This document shows, in pieces, positions 1 to 8,494 of a stretch of 64,000 nt of DNA. The stretch's first letter is position 1. Every line of letters starts with the position of its first letter. The notes below the pieces were generated by a model. The model ran no database searches. It was given only the letters and a program-made list of their open reading frames with translations, and was not told where the DNA came from. Source of the DNA: Chitinophagaceae bacterium. Its GTDB lineage: Bacteria; Bacteroidota; Bacteroidia; Chitinophagales; UBA10324. Both the position numbers and the translations under genes were made by a program. The DNA lies in assembly GCA_016704325.1 (NCBI GenBank), contig JADJAG010000004.1, forward strand, positions 620,001-684,000, given 5' to 3'.

Positions 1-160
1 AGGCCGCAATGTTTTGCCGATAGACTCTTTGATGTAGCTCAGAACAGGATCATCCGGTTCATCCGCACTTCTGTTGATACGGAAACCAAAAGGAAGAAAC
101 AACGTGCCTGCTGCCTGTAGCGAGGTGGAGGAATTTTCTTCGGTTGAGAACCTGTTTCAT
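1..160 (-). pseudogene. Partial Tat-signal secreted protein, frameshifted, runs off the left edge
   Basis: Read on the minus strand from an ATG at 158-160, the first residues are MKQVLNRRKFLHLATG, a typical twin-arginine export signal (RR at residues 7-8, then a hydrophobic stretch). After ATG the frame hits a stop near position 58. Dropping one A after the Gly codon joins it to an open frame that begins GTLFLPFGFRINRSADEP and stays open to the window edge. That continuation completes the signal peptide, so I infer a single-base frameshift in a Tat-exported protein. Small Tat-signal proteins of this shape are often redox-enzyme accessory subunits, but the mature part seen here is too short to identify. 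Confidence 0.5.
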
Positions 161-298
161 GCGTACCGCTTCCTGGAGTTTTTGCAAATGATCATTGCTG
201 TTGAAATACTGCAATATAATAAACTAGGATTGCAAGAAGGGATACAACAAAAAATGGTGTGTATGACAAATGGCAGTTCCTTGTTAAGAATAGTAAAG

Positions 299-322
299 CG
301 CAAAGTCGCAAAGACGCCAAGC
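299..322 (+). repeat. Octamer tandem repeat, CGCAAAGN x3
   Basis: Three in-register 8-bp units, CGCAAAGT, CGCAAAGA and CGCCAAGC. A second set of the same family lies at 388-411 in opposite orientation, so the two form an inverted pair around about 65 bp of non-coding sequence. No gene is supported between the left-edge gene and the DinD-like remnant. Confidence 0.6.
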
Positions 323-387
323 GTAAGTAGTAACTTCTATAGTTGTTGCTAAATGCTTTAAGAGGATAAATAACAGACCTATTTATT

Positions 388-411
388 TCTTCGCGGCTTC
401 GTGTCTTGGCG
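388..411 (-). repeat. Octamer tandem repeat, inverted partner of 299-322
   Basis: Plus-strand units are TCTTCGCG, GCTTCGTG and TCTTGGCG. Read on the minus strand they are CGCCAAGA, CACGAAGC and CGCGAAGA, matching the array at 299-322. The array supplies the last codons of the decayed DinD-like frame, which indicates that the original C-terminus has been replaced by repeat DNA. Confidence 0.6.
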
Positions 412-666
412 CTAATTTTTTCCCTTTTAAAAGTACTAAGTGTCGTACCCCAAAAAAATGATCACTTTGGTACATGTTGAATATGACATGATTGATACGG
501 AAAATATCTCTAACATTACCGGCTAATGTTTTTCTCTTTTTACCATTGCTGAGCATTTCTACCTGGGGACAATTTGTCCCTATGTAAACCCCCACATCGG
601 CATCACGCGTTCTTAGTTTCTTTAAATAGTCCGTTGCATTTGCAGAATCAGTTAATGCCGCTACAA

Positions 667-947
667 GGTGCATACCAAATTGTCGCGTTCAAAGGAGTGA
701 GCTCAGAAGCCGTCATTGCGAATCCTGCGGGTTGAAATCCTTGCTTAAGCGACTCACTAATTCCGCAGGGTGAAGCAATCCCCAGAAATTAGCAATTGTC
801 TCTTTGAAAATAATGAATCTATTGGGGATTGCTTCATCCCGCCTCGTAACACCTCTGTCAATTCAAGAGTAATCCAGGCGTGATTCGCAATGACGACTAT
901 GAATAATTTACTATACAGGCTCTTTGCGACAATTTGGTATGCAGCCT
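667..947. mobile_element. MITE-like element with 17-bp terminal inverted repeats, inserted in the DinD-like gene
   Basis: The ends carry a perfect inverted repeat: gcataccaaattgtcgc at 670-686 and its reverse complement at 926-942. GCTACAA flanks the element on both sides (660-666 and 948-954), consistent with a 7-bp target duplication; removing the insert and one copy restores the reading frame of the host gene. Internally the element is a long imperfect palindrome: GTCATTGCGAATC near 713 pairs with GATTCGCAATGAC near 880, and GAAGCAATCCCC pairs with GGGGATTGCTTC. There is no transposase frame, so it must be mobilised in trans. I cannot assign a family. Confidence 0.8.
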
Positions 948-1099
948 GCTACAATATCCACTACAGAGAAAAGCAAGGTTTCTGTAGCTTCGTCATAATG
1001 TCGCATCACTTCTTTGTTTTCAAATAGGGCTATTGATTTTTTGTTTTCCATATTGCTGAATTTTATATGTTATCTGGATTCGTGATTTAGCAATTTCTT

Positions 1100-1167
1100 T
1101 TGAATTCCACCGTGTCCCGCGCTCTACTCAAGGCTTTACGCGGACACGGCGTAGGGTTCAAATTCAA
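1100..1167. other. Hairpin downstream of the lipoprotein
   Basis: TTGAATT at 1100-1106 pairs with AATTCAA at 1161-1167, and CCGTGTCCCGCG at 1110-1121 pairs, with one bulged C, with CGCGGACACGG at 1139-1149. It overlaps the stop codon of the minus-strand lipoprotein. No U-tract follows on either strand, so it is not a canonical intrinsic terminator; it may protect the mRNA end or be a small palindromic repeat. Confidence 0.45.
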
Positions 1168-1723
1168 CCGAATTCATTGACGCTGCGTAATGGCGGAATG
1201 TGTAAAGAGAATTTGCCCAGCCTCATTGCATTTGCTAAGAATGCGCCATTTGAGACAAACAAATGAGTTGTGTCATGAACATAATCTCCAGAAAAACTCC
1301 TGCAAATTTTTCCCCCTTGAGAATCATATTCTGTGACTTCAAGAGTACCAGAATAAGACACAAAAGGACCTTGATTTGTTAACCACATGATTGCTTGATT
1401 GGCTGAAATAGGATTTCCATTTGAACCATAGGGAATAATTGTGTAGTACCCGTTTGCTTACCATAGAATTGGATGGTCATCTCATCTTGCAATGATGAAT
1501 CGTTTATCATCGGACCATTAATTATTAAAGTGGTTACATTGTTGCTCGAGGTCCACACAGCAAGCGCAGTAAAATTGTTACCTGATGAATAATAATGGAC
1601 GGTTGAGTTTCCAATCTGATAACCATTTTCATAACCAAAATCAGGACATACCATTTCCTGCTTTGAATCCTTCTTGCATGCAGTGAAAAATAAAATGACT
1701 AACAATGCACGGAGTATCCTCAT
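1164..1723 (-). pseudogene. Small lipoprotein, interrupted by one frameshift
   Basis: The start ATG at 1723 opens MRILRALLVILFFTACKKD, a lipoprotein signal with lipobox FFTAC (Cys16), so the product would be lipid-anchored. The first frame runs to 1379 and ends in MVQMEILFQPIKQSCG. A one-base shift in TTATTCCCTATGG gives PYGSNGNPISANQAIMW, which runs directly into the overlapping frame ending at 1164. Together they make one protein of about 186 residues with no recognised domain. The indel lies at a C/T run, so either a real mutation or a sequencing error is possible. Confidence 0.6.
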
Positions 1724-1874
1724 AATTGACTATTATTTAGTGAAAATAGTTAAAAGAAACGTTCTCACCTCAATCTGACTTATTGCTATCACAGGAATAA
1801 TTGGAAACGTGCTGCAATAGAAAGGATTTAAATTTATATTCAGAAAATCCAGCTACTACATAAATTTGCGCATA

Positions 1875-3869
1875 ATGAAATTTCTCCTCTGCATTTTTTT
1901 TCTGAGTGCTCTTACTATTGGATGGCTGGATAGTTGCAACCAGAATACTACGTCCGTTACTGATCCTGTTTCCTATTACCCCACTTCCAAACCTTTCGTC
2001 CGGTGGTGGTGGTTTGCCACAGAGATCAAACAAAAGGATATCAAACACCAGCTCGACTGGGTGAAAGAAATGAATTTCGGCGGCGTGGAAATATGCTGGC
2101 TGTATCCCTTGTACCGGTACCAGAAAATGTATGCAGAGAAATACAACCGCCATTATCCCATTGATACCTCGGCACAAAAATGGCTCAGCCCTGAATGGTC
2201 GGATATGGTGGCTTATACCAAATCGTATGCGGACTCCATCGGACTGTCCTGCGATTTTACCTTCGGCAGTGCATGGATCATTGCGGCAACGTATATGGAT
2301 AAAGCGCATAGCACACAGATTTATGGTGATACCGGTTTCCAGGCAGGCGCTCACCTATTCATGGTCATATCCTGATACACAATGGGTAGTCAATCATCTC
2401 GACAGCGCTTCCTTCCGTATCTATGCAGAACCGATGGTTGATGCACTGCGTGGTGCATTGAAAGGAACCAAATCTGCACTGTTCACCGATTCATGGGAGA
2501 TCAAGCTGAATGCAACGAATAAAATATGGACAGATGGATTTGAAAAACTTTAAAGAAAAATTCGGTTACGACATTATTCCCTATATGGAAGCAGGTCTCG
2601 ATTCCTTTCCTGATGTTCGTTACGATTATATGCTGCATATTGATGATTATGTCACGAATGGTTATTACAAACCCTTCGTGGAGAAATGCAAGGAACTGGG
2701 AGCATGGTCAAAAGTGCAGTGTCTCGGCGCACCTGCCGATGTGATGACGCTCTACTCGCTCGTTGATATTCCGGAAACGGAAGCGATGTTGAACAACCCG
2801 CGATATGGAAGGATCGTAGTGCTGCCGCATGCCTCGCTTCAAAAAACTGGTGTCGAGTGAGACTTTTACTTGTGTGTACGGATTTCCGGGAACCTACCTG
2901 CGACAAGAACAAACTGCCGACCTGAAAATGGTAGCTGATGCATTATTTGCACAGGATCAATCACCATATTTATCATGGAATGCCCTACAATCCGCAAGGT
3001 TCCGATAGCATTGACTTTTTGCTACCACCTATTTCGGACCTAATGGAAGCCTGACACCGGGAACTACCGGCCTTCAATTCATACATCGAAAAAGTTTCCG
3101 GATTGATGCAGAAAGGTAGGACATACACGGATGTGGCTGTTTACATTCCTTATGAAGATGGTGTGATGAAAGGACCTATCCTCCTGAACAGCAACGTGTC
3201 TGGGTTTGGGGTGAATATGAATTGCGATATGTATATCCTCCCGAAGAAACCGAAGGCTATCATCCAATGTGGATTAATAGACACTTTTTGAGGAAGCGAA
3301 ATTTCAAAATGGAAAGTTAATTGTTGGAGACGCACAATTCTCTTCATTTTATGTTGATGTGGAGTACATGGATGTTCGCGCACTAAAAAAAGTTTTAGCA
3401 TTTGCAAAAGAAGGATTGCCGGTGTGCCTGAAGCGGCTTCCAAAACAATCCGGTTTCATGAAATTGCCGGAGTATGAGAGGATGCTGAATGAATTAGCCG
3501 CATTAAGGAACGTCTCTCAAAAATTCGAACAGGTTGTTCAGCATCCTCCACTAATACAGGAGATAGTTTACCAGAATATTGGTGCCGGGTAGAGAAAGAT
3601 GGTACACTATTTGTTTCTGGCTCAACCTTTTTCCAAAGACCTGAAGTACCCGGTATATTCAGGACAGTCATTGATGAAGCAATCCGTTTTTTCGTGAGCT
3701 AACGCTCTGCATCAATGGTAAAACTATCCGCCAAAAATTCGAGTTCAAACCTTATCAATCGTTAATGCTAAAAATTACAGCGGATGGTGAAATGGATTTT
3801 GTTGACATCACATTCATTCCCAAAGATCCTATCGTTCGTCCCCGCGAACCACAGAAAATGTATTTTTGA
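1875..3869 (+). pseudogene. GH106-like alpha-L-rhamnosidase, multiply frameshifted and internally shortened
   Basis: ATG 1875 opens a signal/lipoprotein leader followed by PFVRWWWFATEIKQKD, LDWVKEMNFGGVEI, WLSPEWSDMVAYTK and CDFTFGSAW. These match the N-terminal barrel of GH106-type rhamnosidases, which usually read RWWW...GGVEI...WLSPEW. The coding potential then changes frame repeatedly, near 2340, 2540, 2830, 2965 and 3290 and again beyond 3590, and finally ends in PKDPIVRPREPQKMYF with TGA at 3867-3869. Intact members are well over 700 residues; this remnant also lacks internal sequence. With the GH28 gene downstream it suggests a former rhamnogalacturonan-degradation locus. Too many breaks for sequencing error alone; I consider it a genuine pseudogene. 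Confidence 0.75.
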
Positions 3870-3886
3870 TTAGCAATGGATAATGA

Positions 3887-3921
3887 TTGATAATTGATAA
3901 TTGATAATGGATAATTGATGA
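3887..3921 (+). repeat. Heptamer array (TTGATAA), left flank of the four-helix-bundle gene
   Basis: Five consecutive 7-bp units: TTGATAA three times, TGGATAA and TTGATGA. One more unit, TGGATAA at 3877-3883, is offset by 3 bp. The start codon of the following gene (ATG 3918) lies in the last unit. An inverted array of the same heptamer lies at 4293-4320. Confidence 0.75.
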
Positions 3922-4268
3922 AGCAAAATATTGTAAAGGAAAAAAGTTTTCAATTCGCGATTCGAATTGCAAAATTATATAAGCATCTTTCCGGAAAGAA
4001 GAATGAATATGTTTTGAGCAAACAATTATTGCGTTCCGGCACCTCGATTGGGGCTTTAGTTCGCGAATCAGAACATGCAGAATCAAAAGCGGATTTTATT
4101 CATAAAATGTCCATCGCATTAAAGGAGGCGAACGAGACTGAATATTGGTTGCTCTTGCTTAGGCGTGTTGATTATATGTCCGAAGTGGAATTCGAAAGCT
4201 TGCATTTGGATATTGAAGAATTGCTTCGACTTCTTACTTCTATAATCAAAACCTCCAAAACAAAATAA
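3918..4268 (+). CDS. Four-helix bundle protein (23S rRNA intervening-sequence protein / Avd-like)
   Basis: The 116-residue product is mostly helical and contains QLLRSGTSIGALVRESEHAE and DFIHKMSIALKEANETEYW, the hallmark of the four-helix-bundle (IVP, TIGR02436-type) family. The family is known from open frames inside 23S rRNA intervening sequences, and its fold is shared with Avd, the accessory protein of diversity-generating retroelements; a stand-alone function is not established. I chose ATG 3918 over the in-frame TTG at 3915. The gene is complete, unlike both neighbours, and is bounded by inverted TTGATAA/TTATCAA heptamer arrays, as if it came in as a cassette between the GH106 remnant and the GH28 gene. 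No reverse transcriptase or rRNA is nearby. Confidence 0.85.
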   Translation: MKQNIVKEKSFQFAIRIAKLYKHLSGKKNEYVLSKQLLRSGTSIGALVRESEHAESKADFIHKMSIALKEANETEYWLLLLRRVDYMSEVEFESLHLDIEELLRLLTSIIKTSKTK

Positions 4269-4276
4269 ATGTCATA

Positions 4277-5834
4277 ATGCAGATGTTTCAAATTATCAAC
4301 TATCAATTATCAATTATCAATTTTTATTTTTTAAAGAAGCGGTTTGTACTCATCTTCTTCTTTCTTCTCATTACCCAAAAAATCCTGCCTGCACAAGATT
4401 ATAACATACTTGATTTTGGTGCAATACCTGACGGAAAAGCAATGAATACCACTGCCATTCAAGCTGCCATTGATGCTGCACATAAAAAGGGCGGCGGTCG
4501 TGTGATAGTACCGGAAGGACTTTTTTTAACCGGCAGTGTCATTTTGAAATCAGGTATTGAATTGCATTTGCTTGATAAAGCGGTCTTACTTGGAAGCACC
4601 AACCCGGATCATTATCTGAAGCTGAACCGGTGGCTTGCGCTCGTGCTGGCAGATGGTCAAAGCAACATCGCTGTTACCGGCAAGGGGCAAATAGATGGAC
4701 AGGGACGCCGCTTGGCACTCCATATCGACAGTCTTTTTTTATGCAGGAGAACTCGATAGCGCCTCTTATAATTTCGTTGAAATGAGGCCCTCGTATTTGG
4801 TACGTCCTCAACTCATCGAATTTGTAAGATGTAAGAATATCGAAGTCAGAAATGTGACCCTGCTGAATGCAGCGTGCTGGGTGCAAACCTATGAAGAGTG
4901 TACCAATGTTATCCTGGACAGTGTTCATGTGAACAGCGATGCCTATTGGAATAATGATGGCATTGACATTCAGGATTGTAAAAACGTGCGCATCACGAAT
5001 TGCAACATCAATGCTTCTGATGACGGCATTTGCCTTAAGTCGCATTCCGATGATCATTATTGTGACAGTATTTATATTGCCAATTGTACTGTGCGCTCCA
5101 GCGCCAGCGCCATCAAATTTGGTACAAGGTCACACGGAGGATTCAGAAACGTGGTAATTGAGCATATCAGGATCTATGACACATTCAGGTCTGCTATAGC
5201 CATTGAATGTGTAGATGGTGGACTTCTTGAAAACATACTGGTGAACGATATTGAAGCCGTCAATACAGGAAATGCCATCTTCATCCGGCTGGGTGACAGA
5301 AACAAAACGCGGGATGCGGGAGCACTAAAGAATGTTACTATTAAAAACATGAAAGTGGAAGTACCGTTCGGCCGTCCCGACCATGCCTATGAAATCCGTG
5401 GACCGGATCTTCCTTTCTTCCATAATACATTTCCTTCGTCCATCACAGGCATACCGGGTCATCGGGTAGAAAATGTAGTTCTTGAAAACATTGAAATCAT
5501 TTACCCGGGCAGAGGGAATGACGGGTTGGCAAACATGCCACTGTCACGATTGGATGACGTGCCCGAGCAAGTTGCTTACTATCCGGAGTTTTCCATGTTC
5601 AGAGAATTACCTGCCTGGGGGTTTTATGTGAGGCATGTGGATGGTTTGTCGATGAAGAATATTAAAATCAGTATTGCAGCTCCTGACTACCGGCCGGCGC
5701 TGGTTTTTGATGATGTTCGTAATTTGACTATTGATTCGGTGATCATAAAAGGGGATAGTAAGCCAAAGCATTTTATTTTGCATAATACAGAAAAGGTGAA
5801 GATTGACAATGAAAAAGCTGTATGGAGATGGTAG
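4277..5834 (+). pseudogene. Glycoside hydrolase family 28 (polygalacturonase-like), one homopolymer frameshift
   Basis: The first frame (ATG 4277) gives a repeat-derived leader, a signal peptide (FVLIFFFLLITQKILPAQ) and the start of a right-handed beta-helix (YNILDFGAIPDGKAMNTTAI, GRVIVPEGLFLTGSV). It breaks at a run of seven T at about 4734-4740; removing one T joins DSLF to YAGELDSASYNF and restores a single protein to 5834. The downstream part has the GH28 active-site motifs: NNDGIDI, a DDGICLKS motif with the paired aspartates, and SHGG. The family hydrolyses galacturonan or rhamnogalacturonan in pectin, and the signal peptide predicts export. A T7 indel could be a sequencing error, so the gene may be functional. 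Confidence 0.8.
4293..4320 (-). repeat. Heptamer array (TTATCAA), right flank of the four-helix-bundle gene
   Basis: Four 7-bp units: TTATCAA, CTATCAA, TTATCAA and TTATCAA. They are the reverse complement of the units at 3887-3921. The array is read as the first codons of the GH28 frame (IINYQLSIINF), which shows that this leader is repeat-derived. Confidence 0.75.
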
Positions 5835-6851
5835 ATGCGTAACATAAATGCTAGCCGGTTTTTCATCGTGCTTTTGCTGCTCGGTTGGTTTGGCTGTAGC
5901 CGGCCGCAGCAGGATACTACAGTCTATGCCAACAGTTGTGCTGATGATACTTCAGAGGATAGTGATTCCTTAGCTCCGCGAAGGGACAATAACTATAATC
6001 AAGTAAGAGGTGCCTTACTTGGTACCAGGTTTTCATCTTTTGAGGAATTAATTTCGGTAATAGAAATTGAATATTTAAACGACAACGCTGAGCATGATAG
6101 CACGATTCATAAAAATGCAAAGGTTTTCATAAGGCACTGCAGCAATGGCAGGGGGGTTATTAGTGTATTGGAGTCAGGTGTTAGCCAGGGTGATATCGTC
6201 GAAGCAAAAGACGGTGGTTTCAGCGATCGGCTTAGTATCGTTTTTCAATCGCCATATGCTGTGAGTAACAGAAAGGATTTGGAACGAGTCTTTCTTTTGG
6301 CACGATTAAGACCCATGCTCTTTGGAGAAGGTGATGTCGCTTTTTTTACCCTGGCGCAAAGCTCCGTCCGAAATATCAATACCACCGCTTTGGCCTTCGT
6401 TAATTCCAGAGACACGACGGAAAAAGGGTATCTCAACACATTTAATCACATCACGGCGCAGGCATTTATTACTTCCTGCTTTTCTGAAGAGCTGGCGGAT
6501 TTTGTCGCCGATGCACATGAACGGTATCATCATCCTCAATTAATACTCGGAAAATTTACAGAGCGGGAAATCAACGACCTCGAAGAAGGGCCGGTTGACA
6601 ATTATGTGGACATCATCAATAATGAATGGGGGCAGGAGTTAGGAAAGCAACTAAAGGCGAAGTATGCTATTACCCGAAAAACATGGTGGACGCCGGAATT
6701 ATTGGCAAACTACCTGAATGACCTGCAGCATTATTACAGTTGGTCTTTTCAGATTGGCTTTAAACCTTTCAAAGCTGAAGATGAAGCGGTGATTAAATTT
6801 TCGCGGAAACTTAATGCGGTGTTAAACACAAAGTCGTTTGGTAAGTATTAA
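5835..6851 (+). CDS. Lipoprotein of unknown function, possibly DUF6973-like
   Basis: The 338-residue product starts MRNINASRFFIVLLLLGWFGC, a lipoprotein signal with lipobox at Cys21. It begins at the base after the GH28 stop codon, so co-transcription is likely. The C-terminal half has FNHITAQAF, then a DAHERYHH motif, then DIINNEWGQELG. This H...DAHE...NN..G spacing resembles the DUF6973 family, whose function is unknown to me; the match is by eye only. The first 200 residues resemble nothing I recognise. The mature protein should be attached to a membrane facing the periplasm or cell surface. Confidence 0.7.
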   Translation: MRNINASRFFIVLLLLGWFGCSRPQQDTTVYANSCADDTSEDSDSLAPRRDNNYNQVRGALLGTRFSSFEELISVIEIEYLNDNAEHDSTIHKNAKVFIRHCSNGRGVISVLESGVSQGDIVEAKDGGFSDRLSIVFQSPYAVSNRKDLERVFLLARLRPMLFGEGDVAFFTLAQSSVRNINTTALAFVNSRDTTEKGYLNTFNHITAQAFITSCFSEELADFVADAHERYHHPQLILGKFTEREINDLEEGPVDNYVDIINNEWGQELGKQLKAKYAITRKTWWTPELLANYLNDLQHYYSWSFQIGFKPFKAEDEAVIKFSRKLNAVLNTKSFGKY

Positions 6852-6872
6852 TCAAATTGGAGGGAGCATTCT

Positions 6873-8148
6873 TTATTTTTTTATTTTTCTCAAGTGGTAA
6901 ACCGGGTGTTTCCACTGATCTAAAGAATCACTAATAACATGGTAACTGCTTTGAATTTCTTTCGATCCCGTTAGTCGCCAGTCACTGAGTTTTTCAACCC
7001 AGTTGGAATCGACTAAAGCCTTGTTCAACTCCGTTCCAAGCAAAATGGCTTCATCCAAATTGCTCATTCTTAAATCAGCCCTGCTTAAATCAGCGTTGTT
7101 GAAATTTACTTTATTCATTTTAGCGCCCAGGAAGTTCACGCCGGACAGGTTGGCATCATTGAAGAGGGTTCCACCCAGATCAGCATATTGAACAAATGCC
7201 TGCTGTATATCAGCCTTTATTAATTGGGCTCCCGACAATTGCGCTCCATTCATATTGGCGAATTTCAAGTTGCTTTCATTTAATGTAGCCCAACGCAGGT
7301 CCGACCTTTTCAAATCAGCTCCGCTTAGGTTGGCCCTGTTTAGATTGGCTCCCCATAGGTTTGCATCATTCAAATCAGCATTTTTCAAGTTTGCATCACT
7401 CAAGTCTGTTTCTTTAAAATTTGCACTACCCAGGGTTGAATAGCTCAGGTCTGCATTTTTTAAATCTGCTCCTCTCAAATCGGCACCGGCAAAAGTGGTA
7501 CGTTGTTTTATTTTAGTAAAAGAACCTGTATCTATTTTCATCAGCAACAGGGTTATCAATAGTTGTCCTCTTTCAGGACTATATTCTTTCCCTGATAAGC
7601 TATCACCTTCTAAATATTTGTAGGGCTTAAAAGAAAAACTAAGCGCTGCTATTCTCGCGATCACAGCATCACTCAATGTATTGTTTTGCTTCAGCTCTTC
7701 CTCCACCTTTTTCAGCAGGTTACTCATTAAAATTACCTGGCTGCCTTTACGCCCTGACTCCCTCCGCACCGACCGTTCCCCGATCTTTCTGTTTTGGTTT
7801 TGCAATTGTGTTTTACAATAACCTGCCCTGCTTGTAAATCAAAAAGCTGCTGAGCAATCCTCCGCCAACAATAAAGACTGCAACCCATATCCAAAGGATG
7901 CTATAAGTCCGGGTAAGCGTATTTGAATCTTTAGTGGGCGCATTTTTGCCGATCATCCGGAGCAGGTAAGTATGTTTGTTCCAGGCGATAAGCAAGGTGA
8001 GTACCAGCAGCAAAAGAAGCATACATGCGATAAAACCCATGAGGAAGGAAGGGAACTTTTCTATACCGGGAAGGCGAAGAAAGCCCAGGAACCATCCAAT
8101 CGCGGCACCGAGCAGGAGTCCGATGAGGATGTTTCTTGTTGCTTTCAT
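6873..8148 (-). pseudogene. Pentapeptide-repeat membrane protein, split by one frameshift
   Basis: The 5' frame (ATG 8148; GTG 8154 is also possible) has two or three hydrophobic helices: NILIGLLLGAAIGWFLGFL, FLMGFIACMLLLLLVL and ILWIWVAVFIVGGGLLSSF. It ends LIYKQGRLL at 7813. A one-base shift continues as AGYCKTQLQNQNRKIGERS into the downstream frame, which has a conserved linker (LSDAVIARIAALSFSFKPYKYLEGDSLS, split here for length: ARIAALSFSFKPY, KYLEGDSLS) and then some 30 pentapeptide repeats of the A(D/N)Lxx type from about residue 100 to 280. Such repeats fold into a right-handed quadrilateral beta-helix. In related genes the membrane and repeat parts are one protein, which supports the frameshift. 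Function unknown. Confidence 0.7.
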
Positions 8149-8435
8149 AATCACAGGTTAATTATTTCAGGAGGCCGGCGGTAAGCAACTGGAAATGCTG
8201 CATTGCCTTTTTGCACCTAATGTTTTTGCAATTATAGGATTTATTTCTTGCTTCGCTCTTCAAGGGAGATTACTTTCGTTATTGGCGGCGGGTGGAGATT
8301 CCGTTTCTATGAAGCTATCGTCAGACTTTTGAAAATTTGAACAAAAGATAGTGAAGGTAGTACCTTGTGCAGCTGAAAAATCTTCACTAGCCAAAGGTAG
8401 TATGGCCAAAAAAAGCGCTCCCTATCCGGGAACGC

Positions 8436-8470
8436 CTTTGTCTTACATCTTACTTCATAAGTCTTACATC
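8436..8470 (-). repeat. Degenerate heptamer array A, behind the 1.6-kb-residue-class protein gene
   Basis: Five in-register 7-bp units on the plus strand: CTTTGTC, TTACATC, TTACTTC, ATAAGTC and TTACATC. The array lies 24 nt beyond the stop codon of the gene ending at 8495; a further degenerate unit at 8471-8477 would reduce this to 17 nt. It is the same family as the arrays at 31723-31792 and 43755-43824. The rest of 8149-8435 contains no supportable gene. Confidence 0.65.
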
Positions 8471-8494
8471 GTAATTTGGAAATACAGAACAAAC

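Larger units (their letters stand above)
383..1051 (-). pseudogene. DinD/BRO-type antirepressor remnant, split by a MITE and truncated
   Basis: The 5' part starts at ATG 1049-1051 and encodes MENKKSIALFENKEV followed by RHYDEATETLLFSVVDIVA. The 3' part resumes at about 659 with ALTDSANATDYLKKLRTRD and then IGTNCPQVEM...GKKRKTLAGN, ending near FRI at 494. Joined, they read VVDIVAALTDS, the N-terminal Bro-N-like domain of DNA-damage-inducible protein D/phage antirepressor proteins (family recognised from memory). A 281-bp insertion separates the halves. After FRI the frame continues into unrelated sequence and an octamer repeat, so the C-terminal part (the family is usually near 280 residues) is gone. 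The apparent ATG at 671-673 lies inside the inserted element. I regard the gene as dead. Confidence 0.75.

Noticed and set aside
74..352. Plus-strand open frame at the left edge
   Set aside because: Its codons run opposite to a Tat-signal reading on the minus strand and its end lies in an octamer repeat.
671..673. ATG as start of the DinD-like 3' frame
   Set aside because: The codon lies in the inserted MITE; the original gene starts at 1051.
1770..2354. Minus-strand open frame of 194 codons
   Set aside because: It is antisense to the clear GH106-like coding sequence and has no recognisable motif.
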